Positions 19,538 to 28,820 are shown, counted from the stretch's first letter. The stretch: DNA of 64,000 nucleotides from SAR202 cluster bacterium (GCA_022447925.1 JAKUTS010000006.1:1-64000), one strand, 5' to 3'. Made by a program: numbers and translations. The notes: generated from the sequence alone by a model not told the origin.

Positions 19538-20932
19538 TTACATATGAATAGCTAAATTTTCAGTTGCTAATCCCGCTTCTTTAAGACATTCAGATATTGT
19601 TGGATGAGGATGTACTAGTGAACCCAACTCACTTGTGGTTCCCTCTAGCATCTTAGTCATTCCTGCTTCTCCCAACAATTCTGTTACTTCCGCCCCTATC
19701 ATATGTACGCCCAATATATCTCCGATTTCCGCATCCGACACAACTTTAATGAATCCTTCTGTCTCAGATAAAGCTAAAGCCTTTCCAGAAGCGGAGAGCG
19801 GAAATTTGCCTACTTTTAGTTCCCTTCCGGTCTCTGCAGCTTCTGCCTCAGTCATTCCAAAACTGGCAACTTGTGGCCTGCAATACACTGCACGTGGCAT
19901 TAAAGAATAATCTATAGTTGAGTGATCTATACCTGCAATATTTTCTACTGCGATAACTGCCTGTTCAGAGGCCACATGCGCTAGTAATAATTTACCAGTG
20001 ATGTCACCTATAGCATAAATACCACTGACATTAGTTTTCATGTGATCATCAATAACTATGAATCCGTTTTTTGTTTCAACCCGTGTATGATCTATGCCTA
20101 TATGATCTGAGTTTGGTTGAACTCCAACAGCTACTAACACTTTTTCACATTCAATATTTAATTCTTCTGAATCATTTTTTACCGTAACAATCGCTACTGT
20201 ATCATCAGTTGAAATACTTTTTACTTTGGCTGATGTCACTATTGAAATTCCCGATTTGTTAAATGATCGTTGCAATTGAGTGCTTACATCCTGATCTTCC
20301 TGCGGGAGTATACGATCCATCATTTCTACAATGGTTACTTCCACTCCGTATGATCTATATAAATATGCGAATTCAGCGCCTGTAGCACCTCCTCCAATAA
20401 TCACCACCCTTTTAGGTAGCTTATCCAACTCTAAAGCATGTCTGCTGGTAATCACTTTATCGCCATCTATAGTGATACCAGGTAAATCTCTTTGCCGAGC
20501 TCCAGCAGCAATCACTACATTGGTTGCCTCAAGGGATGTGTTGCTTGGCTCCACAACTATAGTATTTTCACTTATAAAAGAACCTTTACCTTCAAACACG
20601 TCTACTTTGTTCTTCTTCAGCAGATATCCAATTCCTTGGGTCAACTTTGAAACAACCTCTCTACTGCGAGATATGGCTTTAGAAAAATCTGCTTCTACTC
20701 CAGAAACCTGGATGCCAAACTTGTCAGCCTCATTTATCAAATTCAATACTTCAGCGTTTCGCAGCAATGATTTGCTGGGAATACATCCCCAATTTAGACA
20801 CACCCCGCCTAATTCAGACTTTTCTACAAGAGCAGTTTTCATTCCCAATTGGCCCGCCCTTATAGCTGCAACATACCCACCAGGACCGCTGCCTATTACA
20901 ACCACATCATATTTTGAAATTTGATTGTCCAA
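19538..20932 (-). CDS. lpdA: Dihydrolipoamide dehydrogenase (E3), first gene of the PDH operon
   Basis: This FAD disulfide oxidoreductase has 464 residues and reoxidises the lipoyl arm of E2. The FAD loop is VVIGSGPGGYVAA, the redox disulfide is Cys45/Cys50 in GGVCLNWGCIPSKSLL, the NAD loop is VVIGGGATGAEFA, and the C-terminal HPHPTISE supplies the catalytic His-Glu pair. I start it at the TTG at 20930-20932, preceded by AAAGGTTGG. The open frame extends 35 codons upstream into AT-rich sequence that encodes no part of the fold. It heads lpd-pdhA-pdhB-pdhC-thyX. Confidence 0.94.
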   Translation of the reverse strand: MDNQISKYDVVVIGSGPGGYVAAIRAGQLGMKTALVEKSELGGVCLNWGCIPSKSLLRNAEVLNLINEADKFGIQVSGVEADFSKAISRSREVVSKLTQGIGYLLKKNKVDVFEGKGSFISENTIVVEPSNTSLEATNVVIAAGARQRDLPGITIDGDKVITSRHALELDKLPKRVVIIGGGATGAEFAYLYRSYGVEVTIVEMMDRILPQEDQDVSTQLQRSFNKSGISIVTSAKVKSISTDDTVAIVTVKNDSEELNIECEKVLVAVGVQPNSDHIGIDHTRVETKNGFIVIDDHMKTNVSGIYAIGDITGKLLLAHVASEQAVIAVENIAGIDHSTIDYSLMPRAVYCRPQVASFGMTEAEAAETGRELKVGKFPLSASGKALALSETEGFIKVVSDAEIGDILGVHMIGAEVTELLGEAGMTKMLEGTTSELGSLVHPHPTISECLKEAGLATENLAIHM

Positions 20933-21013
20933 AATCCAACCTTTATTTAAATATATTAGAGGAGGATAATTGTAACACTTTATGTTTGGCAAGAAATGTA
21001 TCAAAAATATACA

Positions 21014-21042
21014 GTAAAGTGTTAAATTGATTAACACTTTAC
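21014..21042. promoter_or_regulatory. 12-bp inverted repeat, operator candidate for the PDH operon / P1 peptidase
   Basis: GTAAAGTGTTAA (21014-21025) is mirrored exactly by TTAACACTTTAC (21031-21042) around a 5-base spacer. It lies between the divergent lpd and P1-peptidase genes, 22 bases before the latter. A related half site (GTAACACTTTATG) is near 20970 on the lpd side. There is no U tract, so an operator is more likely than a terminator. The regulator is not identified. Confidence 0.55.
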
Positions 21043-21064
21043 ATTGAAAAGGAAATTTTATTAA

Positions 21065-22063
21065 TTGGCCGCTACAGAAAATAAATCAAATCATTTATCT
21101 ATAAATGATATCCAAGGGATAAAGACTGGGCATTACACAGATCCTAACGCAATTACAGGTTGCACAGCAGTAATATGTGAAGCGGGAGCAACTGGTGGAG
21201 TCGTTGTTCGCGGAGGTGCACCGGGATCAAGAGAAACTGACTTACTTGATCCAACTGCCAGCGTTCCGTTAATTCATGCTGTTATCCTTAGCGGTGGAAG
21301 CGCATTTGGGCTCCAATCAGTTGATGGCGCTATGAAATACCTAAAAGATCGTGGTGTTGGCCATAAAGCCGGAAATTCGAAAATACCTATCGTTGCTGGC
21401 TCAATTTTATTTGATTTAAACATAGGTCTAGATGAATCACCTATTCCTGAGTCAGGTTATCAGGCATGTGTTTCAGCAAATAATAAAAAAATCCAAGAAG
21501 GAACAGTAGGAGCAGGTACCGGAGCTACAGTAGCAAAATTAATGGGTATGAAAAGTGCGATCAAAGGTGGTATTGGTTCATATGGAATGACTTTGGGCGA
21601 TGGTTCTATGGTTTCAGCCATAGTTGCAACAAATGCAATTGGCGGTATATTCGATTATAAAACGGGCTCATTAATTGCAGGACCTCTGGATCAAAATGGT
21701 TCAAACATGCTTAACCCTGTGCAATGTATATTAGATACAAACTGGGCTCCCCCAAACGAAGTGCAAAATAATACCACAATTGGGGTAATTGCCACTGACG
21801 TTACACTGACAAAATCACAAGCACAAAAGCTTTCAGCTGCAGCTCATGATGGATTAGCGTTGTCAGTTAGACCCTCACATACTAGTCATGATGGAGATAC
21901 ATTTTTTTGTCTTTCGACTGGCACAAGTAACGTAAATGCTGATATGGATCGTCTAATTGCTGCAGCATCAGTTTGTGTGGCGGAAGCTGTTTTGAGGTCG
22001 GTTAAATTGGCTTCTAGTATTGGCGGTATAAATTCTATCAATGATTTAAGTAAAATTAACTAG
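21065..22063 (+). CDS. P1 (DmpA/NylC-type) family N-terminal-nucleophile peptidase
   Basis: This self-processing hydrolase has 332 residues. Family motifs are TGHYTDPNAITGCTAV, RGGAPGSRETDLL, LSGGSAFGL and EGTVGAGTGATVAK. The site NNTTIGVIATD places the likely autocleavage between Asn236 and Thr237, freeing Thr237 as the nucleophile, as in NylC. Relatives act as beta-peptidyl aminopeptidases, D-aminopeptidases or nylon-oligomer hydrolases, so the substrate is open. The start is TTG with AAGGAAA upstream. It precedes the pantothenate genes on the same strand; beta-alanine chemistry is a possible but unproved link. Confidence 0.85.
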   Translation: MAATENKSNHLSINDIQGIKTGHYTDPNAITGCTAVICEAGATGGVVVRGGAPGSRETDLLDPTASVPLIHAVILSGGSAFGLQSVDGAMKYLKDRGVGHKAGNSKIPIVAGSILFDLNIGLDESPIPESGYQACVSANNKKIQEGTVGAGTGATVAKLMGMKSAIKGGIGSYGMTLGDGSMVSAIVATNAIGGIFDYKTGSLIAGPLDQNGSNMLNPVQCILDTNWAPPNEVQNNTTIGVIATDVTLTKSQAQKLSAAAHDGLALSVRPSHTSHDGDTFFCLSTGTSNVNADMDRLIAAASVCVAEAVLRSVKLASSIGGINSINDLSKIN

Positions 22064-22077
22064 TTTGAGGAAATTAA

Positions 22078-22974
22078 ATGGATTTAAATAAATCAACTAA
22101 AATTGCTTTTATAGGCTGCGGTGCTGTTGGTAAAACATTGGCCGTAGCGCTATCTAGATCTGGATACTCTGTGATTGCAGCTTCAAGCCGCACATATAAG
22201 TCTGCAGAGGATTTATCTGGCCGGATTAAAAACTGCATATCGTACGAATCAATTCCAGATGCAGCTAGGCAAGCAGATTTAATTTTTATAACTACTTTCG
22301 ATAACGCAATAGAGCCGGTAGTAAACTCAATAGAATGGTCAACTGGCCAAGCAGTTGTACACTGTTCTGGTGCCAGTTCTTTAGATGTTTTAAAAGCTGC
22401 CGAAATACAAGGCGCCGCTATTGGTAGCTTCCATCCACTTCAAGCTTTTGCTGGTGTTGAAGATGCCCTAGCAGCTTTACCGGGCTCAACTTTTGGGATT
22501 GAAGGCGAAGGAAAATTAAAGGATTACCTAACACAACTTGCCTTGGACGTAGGGGGCAAACCGATATTTCTAAAATCATCTGATAAGCCACTTTATCACG
22601 CATCTGCAGTCAGTCTGGGAGGAGTGCTAATGGGACAGATAGCGGTGATAGCTCAGATATGGGAAGACAGACTTGGGGTAGAAAAAAATGAGGCCCTTAA
22701 AACGTTAATCCCGATGGTAAGAGGCGTAGCAGATGCATTAGATGCAAACGGCATACCTGAAGGCATAGCCGGCCCGTATGTTAGAGGTGATATCGACACA
22801 GTACAAAAGCACCTCGATGCTATGAAAAGTGTAGGAATTAAGGAAATGCAAATGTACGCAACTACTGCACTAGCCGGCATTAAATTCGCTGCAGAAAGAG
22901 GCGTATGTAAAGATGAAGATGTTAAAGTAATGAAAAAGTTGCTAAACACTTATATAAGTGAAAACCCAATATAA
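22078..22974 (+). CDS. panG: Rossmann / DUF2520 protein, probable PanG-type ketopantoate reductase
   Basis: This 298-residue protein has an N-terminal NAD(P) fold (IAFIGCGAVGKTLAVALSRSG, then AASSR) and a helical DUF2520 C-terminal domain starting near residue 125 (GSFHPLQAF). It lies 14 bases after the P1 peptidase and 57 bases before panB. A ketopantoate reductase is the one step of pantoate synthesis otherwise missing between PanB and PanC. Francisella and Clostridium use a non-PanE enzyme named PanG for it; that PanG is of this family is my recollection. No panE or ilvC is in the window. Function by context is likely, not shown. Confidence 0.65.
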   Translation: MDLNKSTKIAFIGCGAVGKTLAVALSRSGYSVIAASSRTYKSAEDLSGRIKNCISYESIPDAARQADLIFITTFDNAIEPVVNSIEWSTGQAVVHCSGASSLDVLKAAEIQGAAIGSFHPLQAFAGVEDALAALPGSTFGIEGEGKLKDYLTQLALDVGGKPIFLKSSDKPLYHASAVSLGGVLMGQIAVIAQIWEDRLGVEKNEALKTLIPMVRGVADALDANGIPEGIAGPYVRGDIDTVQKHLDAMKSVGIKEMQMYATTALAGIKFAAERGVCKDEDVKVMKKLLNTYISENPI

Positions 22975-23031
22975 TCGAATATAATTAGTTAAAGCATCGG
23001 CCCTCACTCGGGCATATTGAGGAGGTACCAA

Positions 23032-23844
23032 ATGCAAAATAGCATTCATAAACTTTCTGAAATGAAGGCACATGGTGAGCCAATAGTTATGGTTACAGCA
23101 TATGATTACACTTCTGCCAGAATAATCGATGACATAGGATTTGATGCAATCCTGGTCGGAGATTCTCTAAGCCAGGTCATGCTGGGAAACGACACAACTA
23201 TCCCTTTAACCATGAATGAGGCAATACACCATACAAGATCAGTGGTTAGAGGAGCGCCTAACACTCATGTTGTAGGAGACATGCCCTTTCTAAGTTATAA
23301 CTCTAATATTGAAACAGCTCTTGTAAATGCTGGGAGATTTTTGCAAGAAGCGGGTGCCCAAAGCGTTAAACTTGAAGGCGGTCACCACATATGTGAAACC
23401 GTAGATCGGTTAGTATCGTGCGGAATACCGGTAATGGGGCACATTGGCCTTACACCTCAATCTATCAACCAACTTGGCGGTTATAAAGTGCAGGGCAAAT
23501 CCAAAGAACAAGCATCACGGTTAATTGATGAAGCGGTGGCATTAGAGAACGCTGGAGCTTATGCCATAGTATTAGAACTAATTCCTGTTGAGGTATCGAA
23601 ACAAATAACCTCAAGATTGAAAATCCCAACAATAGGAATTGGTGCGGGAATCAACTGCGATGGTCAAATACAGGTCATGCACGACATTTTAGGTTTGTTT
23701 GAGCTGTTTACTCCAAAACACACCAAGCAATATGTTGATTTAGCCAAACAAATGCGTCTTGGCTTGAAAGAGTATTTAAGCGAAGTAAAAGATAAAAGTT
23801 TTCCAAATAATTCTCATAGTTTCACTTCGCAACAGAATAGTTAG
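23032..23844 (+). CDS. panB: 3-methyl-2-oxobutanoate hydroxymethyltransferase
   Basis: PanB adds a hydroxymethyl group from methylene-THF to ketoisovalerate, the first step to pantothenate. The 270-residue TIM barrel shows MVTAYDYTSARIID, ILVGDSLSQVMLG (Mg-binding Asp), KLEGG, the catalytic Glu in LELIP, and IGIGAG. The ATG at 23032 follows a consensus GAGGAGGT, and an in-frame TTG 15 bases upstream overlaps that site. It lies between panG and panC on one transcript. Confidence 0.95.
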   Translation: MQNSIHKLSEMKAHGEPIVMVTAYDYTSARIIDDIGFDAILVGDSLSQVMLGNDTTIPLTMNEAIHHTRSVVRGAPNTHVVGDMPFLSYNSNIETALVNAGRFLQEAGAQSVKLEGGHHICETVDRLVSCGIPVMGHIGLTPQSINQLGGYKVQGKSKEQASRLIDEAVALENAGAYAIVLELIPVEVSKQITSRLKIPTIGIGAGINCDGQIQVMHDILGLFELFTPKHTKQYVDLAKQMRLGLKEYLSEVKDKSFPNNSHSFTSQQNS

Positions 23845-23885
23845 TTCAGTGCCGCTTTATCTAAGCCTTATATCTGATTAAATAG

Positions 23886-24713
23886 ATGAGATTAATAAAA
23901 ACAGTTATCGAATTAAGAGCAATTCTGTCAAAGGCGAAAGGGCCTGTAGGCCTAGTACCAACTATGGGAGCAGTACACGAAGGTCATATTGCTTTACTCA
24001 AAAAAGCCAGATCAGAATGCAGCACAGTTATAACTTCGATATTTATCAACCCACATCAATTTAACATCAAAGATGATTATCTGAATTATCCTAAAAGCGC
24101 ATCTAAAGACTTAGAAATTATGGAAACTGAAGGTGTAGATATTGTTTTTAAACCGGAACTAGAGGAAATATATCCAAGCTCATATACGACTACAGTAAAA
24201 GTAAAAGATTTAAGTGACCGCTTTGAAGGAGTCTCTAGACCCGGGCATTTAGATAGCGTAGCTACAATCGTAATTAAATTACTAAATATATGCCAACCGG
24301 ACTTTGTATATTTTGGGCAAAAAGATGTTCAGCAGTTGTTAATGGTCAAGCGTATGATTACCGACCTGAATATACAAACTAACCTGGTATCTGTAGGTAC
24401 AGTCAGAGATATAGACGGTCTAGCCTTATCTAGTAGAAATATTTACTTAAATAAATTGCAAAGACAATCTGCACTCGGATTATATTGTGCTTTAAAATTA
24501 GCTTCAAAATTAAGAATCAATGGAGAGCAATCTGCCAATTCAATTAAAGCTGAGATGGAAAAAGTCTTAATAAACCACAAACTTGATATCGACTATCTAG
24601 CGATATGTGATCCAGAAACCTTGGACGAAATAACTTATATTGACAAAACCGCAATCGTCTTAGTAGCGGCACATTGTGGTAAAACACGCCTAATAGACAA
24701 CTTACTAATCTAA
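23886..24713 (+). CDS. panC: Pantothenate synthetase
   Basis: PanC joins pantoate and beta-alanine using ATP. The 275-residue protein has VPTMGAVHEGHIALL (the HIGH-like motif), FINPHQFN, YFGQKDVQQ and LSSRNIYL, all in their usual order. It starts 41 bases after panB and overlaps the 3' end of the convergent HAD gene by 4 bases, leaving no room for a separate terminator between them. No panD is present in the window. Confidence 0.96.
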   Translation: MRLIKTVIELRAILSKAKGPVGLVPTMGAVHEGHIALLKKARSECSTVITSIFINPHQFNIKDDYLNYPKSASKDLEIMETEGVDIVFKPELEEIYPSSYTTTVKVKDLSDRFEGVSRPGHLDSVATIVIKLLNICQPDFVYFGQKDVQQLLMVKRMITDLNIQTNLVSVGTVRDIDGLALSSRNIYLNKLQRQSALGLYCALKLASKLRINGEQSANSIKAEMEKVLINHKLDIDYLAICDPETLDEITYIDKTAIVLVAAHCGKTRLIDNLLI

Positions 24714-25438
24714 ACTAATTCAGCAATAGACTCCACCACTAAATCCGGCGAAGCTCCTTTTTGAGATTCCAGGCCAATTTCGTTTGTGTCTACCCAAATA
24801 CCGTAAATACCTAACTTCATTGGAGCTATAACATCAAACTCCATGTTATCTCCTGCCATCCAAGTTTGTTCGGGAGAGACATTAAGTACTCTTAGAGCAT
24901 TTAAATATGATTCTGGATCAGGTTTGCCTACACCAAATTCACCCTCAATTTGTATATGGTCCATCTGGGTTTGTAACTCCAACAATTGTACTTTTTTCGA
25001 CTGCGTTTCAGCATTGCCATTGGTAATTAGTGCTAGTTTGACTCCAGCTCCCGTAAATTTTTCTAAAGTATCCATTGCTTTTGGCAGAGGCTTTAATTTC
25101 GCCCATCGCATCGCATCCCATTTAGCTGACATTGATTCAGCCATTTCCGAATCTTTGACTCCTAATATCTCTAATCCACCTTTGATCGTTTCTAACAAAG
25201 CTTGTTCAGGATTCAGTCTTCCAGAGCGATTACGATTTGCGTCTGACCAGAACCAAAGACGAAAATCGTTTATTGACTTCACGATTTGTGTCGCAGTGAT
25301 GCCTACATGTCCTTTTTGATGAAATATTGGCGTATATTCTTCTGATAATAATCGCCAGCATTCATTCGAGCATACAGTCGTGCCCAAAATAGTATCATCA
25401 AGATCAAAAAATGCTGCTGTCGGAAAAGATTTTTTCAT
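24710..25438 (-). CDS. HAD-superfamily hydrolase, subfamily IA
   Basis: This soluble phosphatase has 242 residues. Motif I is FFDLDDTI with the nucleophile and acid Asp pair, motif II is ALITNGNA, motif III is the Lys in GVGKPDPESY, and motif IV is MAGDNMEFDV. The cap is the helical type found in YjjG and phosphoglycolate-phosphatase-like enzymes. The substrate is not deducible; nucleotides or small sugar phosphates are usual in the family. It converges on panC with a 4-base overlap. Confidence 0.85.
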   Translation of the reverse strand: MKKSFPTAAFFDLDDTILGTTVCSNECWRLLSEEYTPIFHQKGHVGITATQIVKSINDFRLWFWSDANRNRSGRLNPEQALLETIKGGLEILGVKDSEMAESMSAKWDAMRWAKLKPLPKAMDTLEKFTGAGVKLALITNGNAETQSKKVQLLELQTQMDHIQIEGEFGVGKPDPESYLNALRVLNVSPEQTWMAGDNMEFDVIAPMKLGIYGIWVDTNEIGLESQKGASPDLVVESIAELV

Positions 25439-25479
25439 TGTTGCTATTAACTTTATAGATTAATTTTAAATTTAGATGT

Positions 25480-25809
25480 CTATGATCCAGCTTTTTCCTT
25501 CCCGGGAAAAAGTTTTCTTATCACATCAAACGGGTAGATACCCGTGTAATGGGCATCACTCCATAAAAATTGGATCGCATAGTTGCCCACAAGAATATAA
25601 TCTTCCGCTTTTATATCCATAGGTACCGATGCCGGATCTAGGATTCTACGCTGACTCCATTCCTCAACGCACTCAGCACACCCACAGTTAAGACGCATAT
25701 CTCTTGCTTGATATTGAGATGACTGTCCATCACTCCACTCTATATCTATTGTGGTTGCTGTTAAAACGACTCTTTTTGCTTTAACGTCTTTATACATGAC
25801 TTCATTCAT
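25480..25809 (-). CDS. DUF971 (gamma-butyrobetaine-hydroxylase-like N-terminal) protein
   Basis: This stand-alone DUF971 domain has 109 residues. Seen: IEWSDGQSSQY, RLNCGCAECVEEW with three closely spaced Cys, and GNYAIQFLWSDAHYTGIYPFDVIR, which is the family hallmark. In gamma-butyrobetaine hydroxylase the domain precedes a dioxygenase domain and binds metal; the stand-alone form occurs near Fe-S and cofactor genes and its task is unsettled. It lies 41 bases upstream of the HAD gene on the same strand and diverges from argF. Confidence 0.85.
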   Translation of the reverse strand: MNEVMYKDVKAKRVVLTATTIDIEWSDGQSSQYQARDMRLNCGCAECVEEWSQRRILDPASVPMDIKAEDYILVGNYAIQFLWSDAHYTGIYPFDVIRKLFPGKEKAGS

Positions 25810-25902
25810 AATATTATCTATTAATAAACATATAACTTCACCCTTCTACCTTGCGGTTTTAGGAAATTGTGACTTATTATCCTGCCTTAAGGACATTGTT
25901 CG

Positions 25903-26814
25903 ATGAAAAATTTATTGTCTGTATCTGATTTAAACGAAAATCAGATCAAAAAGCTTATCTTAGTCGCTGCGGAAATCAAAAGTGGAAAACAGGTTTCCGA
26001 ACACGCACTAAAAAATAAATCTTTGGCTTTGCTATTCGAAAAGCCATCTCTACGAACACGGGCTAGCTTTGAACTTGGAATAACCCAGTTGGGTGGCAAC
26101 TGTGTATATCTAAACAAAGACGAAATTGGCATGGGCACTCGAGAACCCGTAAAAGATATTGCGAATGTTTTAGATAGGTGGTTCGACGGAATAATAGCTC
26201 GGGTATTCAAACATGAAACACTAAATCTACTTGCTGAAAGTTGTTCTATACCAATAATAAATGCTCTCTCGGACATAGAACATCCTTGTCAAGCATTATC
26301 GGACATGCTAACAATAAACGAAAAACTAGGGGATATTAAAAACCGTAAGATCGTATTTATAGGTGACGGTAATAATGTGGCAGCAAGTTTAGCATTATGT
26401 GCTGCAGCACTCGGAGCACATTTTGTAATGTGTAGTCCGAAACACTATAAAATTAGTGAATCGACATGGAAAGTTGCTCTCGATCATGCAAAGCAGACGG
26501 GAGCTCAGATCGAATGGAATCAAGATCCCAGTATTGCTGCAGAGAACGCGGATGTTATTTACACGGATGTGTGGATTAGCATGGGAGATGAAGATCAATC
26601 GACCCAAAGAATTCAAGACTTTGAAGCATATCAAGTTACTCCTGAACTAATTAACATCGCGAATGATCAAGCTATATTCATGCATGATATGCCAGCTCAT
26701 GAAGGAGAGGAAATATCTCAGGGGCTACTGTATCATCCGCAATCAGTTGTATTTGATCAGGCAGAAAACAGACTTCATATGCAAAAAGCTATATTATCAA
26801 GCTTATTAAAATAG
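25903..26814 (+). CDS. argF: Ornithine carbamoyltransferase with variant ornithine loop
   Basis: OTCase makes citrulline from ornithine and carbamoyl phosphate. The 303-residue protein has the phosphate motif PSLRTRASFE, EHPCQALSDM, and GDGNNVAASL at the second Rossmann domain. The usual ornithine-site motif HCLP is HDMP here (FMHDMPAHEGEEIS), so the catalytic Cys is an Asp. VWISMGDED matches the SMG loop. It has AAGGAC before the ATG and starts a run argF-der-plsY-gpsA. Another transcarbamylase specificity should be kept in mind because of the changed loop. Confidence 0.88.
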   Translation: MKNLLSVSDLNENQIKKLILVAAEIKSGKQVSEHALKNKSLALLFEKPSLRTRASFELGITQLGGNCVYLNKDEIGMGTREPVKDIANVLDRWFDGIIARVFKHETLNLLAESCSIPIINALSDIEHPCQALSDMLTINEKLGDIKNRKIVFIGDGNNVAASLALCAAALGAHFVMCSPKHYKISESTWKVALDHAKQTGAQIEWNQDPSIAAENADVIYTDVWISMGDEDQSTQRIQDFEAYQVTPELINIANDQAIFMHDMPAHEGEEISQGLLYHPQSVVFDQAENRLHMQKAILSSLLK

Positions 26815-26825
26815 GTAATAATTCA

Positions 26826-28169
26826 ATGAAAAATCAAGCTATCCCTCTAGTGGCGATTGTAGGTCGTCCCAATGTTGGTAAATCAACAATATTTAACAGG
26901 ATTGTCGGCGATAGACAGGCAATAGTATCAGATATAGCTGGAACTACTAGAGATCGCCTAATTACTGAAACAGAGTGGGGGGAAACTAGGTTCTTATTAG
27001 TCGATACAGGCGGACTGGAATCCACCGATTCTACAACGTCAACTCAAACTCAAATTTTAGAGAAAGTACAATCTCAAGTCGATGTCGCTATTGCGGATGC
27101 AGATGTGATTATATTCGCTACCGATGCAAATACAGGCATAACTGCCGATGACGCGGAAGTTGCTCAAAAGCTTAGAATGGCTGGAAATCAAGTCGTATTA
27201 GCAGTCAATAAAGCAGATAATATTCAGCGCGAGGCTGACACATCTGAATTTTATAAACTCGGATTGGGTGACCCGGTCCCCATTAGTGCTTATCACAACT
27301 ACGGTGTAGATGACTTAATGACCTCAGTAGTTCAGCGTTTACCCAATAAGGATTTAATGAATGACTTTCAGTCAGATGTTCGTTTATCAATCGTTGGCAG
27401 GGCAAATGTCGGAAAATCACAGCTATTAAATGCTCTTACCGGCGATGATCGCTCAATCGTTAGTGATGTGCCAGGCACAACTAGGGATGCAATAGACAGT
27501 TCAATTAGCCATAAAGATAAGTCTGTATTATTGATTGATACTGCAGGAATCAGGCGGAGAGGCCGTATAGAGCCCGGAATAGAGAATTACAGCGTAATCA
27601 GGTCTATCAGAGCCGTAGAGCGCTCAGAAGTCTCTCTTTTAGTACTGGATGCTACTGAATTGGCTACTGGGCAAGATTCGCATGTTGCTAGTTATTTACT
27701 CCAAGCTTACAGGGGGATTGTAATTGTAGTTAACAAATGGGATCTTTCTAAAAATTTAGGAATGTCAAAAGATGATGCGAAAAAGATCATTAGAGAAAGA
27801 ATGAAGTTTATTAATTTTGTGCCAATCCAGTTTACCTCTGCCTTAAATAAAACTGGCCTCGATTCAATGCTAAATACAGTTTTTCATGTCCATATGCAAT
27901 GGAATCAAACCTTACCAAGATATGATTTAAGAAGAACTATTCTGAATGCAGTTGCCGACCATCCTCCTGCATCAAATCCTAGACATGGATTAAAGCTTTA
28001 TGGAGTAACTCAAGATAGTTTTGGGCCACCAGGATTTACTTTTTATGTGAATAGGAGCGATTTAGTCCATTTCTCATACCGTAGATACCTAGAAAACATT
28101 TTAAGGAAAACGTACGGTTTTGATGGTGCTCCTTTAAAAATGCGATTTAAGGGACGAGGAGAACATTAA
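26826..28169 (+). CDS. der: Ribosome biogenesis GTPase Der (EngA)
   Basis: Der is a tandem GTPase that matures the 50S subunit. The 447-residue protein has two G domains, with P loops GRPNVGKST (about residue 14) and GRANVGKSQ (about 192). Their switch regions are DTGGLE and DTAGIRRRGR and their base motifs are NKAD and NKWD. A C-terminal KH-like domain follows (LRRTILNAVADHPPAS). It starts 11 bases after argF and its stop overlaps the plsY start. Confidence 0.96.
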   Translation: MKNQAIPLVAIVGRPNVGKSTIFNRIVGDRQAIVSDIAGTTRDRLITETEWGETRFLLVDTGGLESTDSTTSTQTQILEKVQSQVDVAIADADVIIFATDANTGITADDAEVAQKLRMAGNQVVLAVNKADNIQREADTSEFYKLGLGDPVPISAYHNYGVDDLMTSVVQRLPNKDLMNDFQSDVRLSIVGRANVGKSQLLNALTGDDRSIVSDVPGTTRDAIDSSISHKDKSVLLIDTAGIRRRGRIEPGIENYSVIRSIRAVERSEVSLLVLDATELATGQDSHVASYLLQAYRGIVIVVNKWDLSKNLGMSKDDAKKIIRERMKFINFVPIQFTSALNKTGLDSMLNTVFHVHMQWNQTLPRYDLRRTILNAVADHPPASNPRHGLKLYGVTQDSFGPPGFTFYVNRSDLVHFSYRRYLENILRKTYGFDGAPLKMRFKGRGEH

Positions 28170-28786
28170 TGGACTATTTAATTTTTATAATAGTTGGGTA
28201 TGTGCTGGGAGCTATTCCGTTCGGTCTCGTTGCCACAAAACTAGTTACCAAAGTAGACGTAAGAGAGAGCGGCAGCGGAAAAACGGGCATGACCAACGTG
28301 ATCCGAGTTTCAGGTAAAAAAGTAGGTGTGACAGTACTATTGCTGGATATGTCTAAAGCTGTGATTGCAATAGCACTGGCTAGGATATTTACAGATACAC
28401 CCGGCGCAGAATCGGCAGCTGGGTTAGCTGCATTAATAGGGCACATGTTTCCTGTTTTTGCAGGATTTCGCGGTGGTAGGGCCATTTCCACTGGTTGGGG
28501 TGGATTATTTATACTCAACCCTTGGGCAGGGTTAATCGCCACAGTTATCGGACTTACTATCGTATATACATCTCGTTATATGTCTATTGGCTCAATGATA
28601 GGAGCAAGTGTTGGATGTATCGCTTTAATTATTTTTGCCGCAACCAAGCTTGATCTACCAGGAGGCACGCCTCCAATGGAATTTATATGGTTTGGTGCAA
28701 TTGGAGGTCCTCTGATAATTCTAAGACACTATGACAATATTCAACGTTTAATAAAAGGTGAGGAACGTAAGTTTAGAAAAGGTTAA
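28169..28786 (+). CDS. plsY: Acyl-phosphate:glycerol-3-phosphate acyltransferase
   Basis: PlsY makes lysophosphatidate in the inner membrane. The 205-residue protein has five or so hydrophobic segments and all three family motifs: GSGKTGMTNVIR, GHMFPVFAGFRGGRAIST and, late, ILRHYDNIQRL. Its ATG shares a base with the der stop (TAATG), so the two are coupled. gpsA, which makes its substrate glycerol-3-phosphate, follows 34 bases later. Confidence 0.95.
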   Translation: MDYLIFIIVGYVLGAIPFGLVATKLVTKVDVRESGSGKTGMTNVIRVSGKKVGVTVLLLDMSKAVIAIALARIFTDTPGAESAAGLAALIGHMFPVFAGFRGGRAISTGWGGLFILNPWAGLIATVIGLTIVYTSRYMSIGSMIGASVGCIALIIFAATKLDLPGGTPPMEFIWFGAIGGPLIILRHYDNIQRLIKGEERKFRKG

Positions 28787-28820
28787 AACTTTTTAAAATA
28801 AATGCGATAAATCGTCCAAG

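Noticed and set aside
20331-20924. 197-codon frame on the plus strand
   Set aside because: It lies wholly antisense to lpdA, whose motifs are intact; it is a shadow of the codon pattern.
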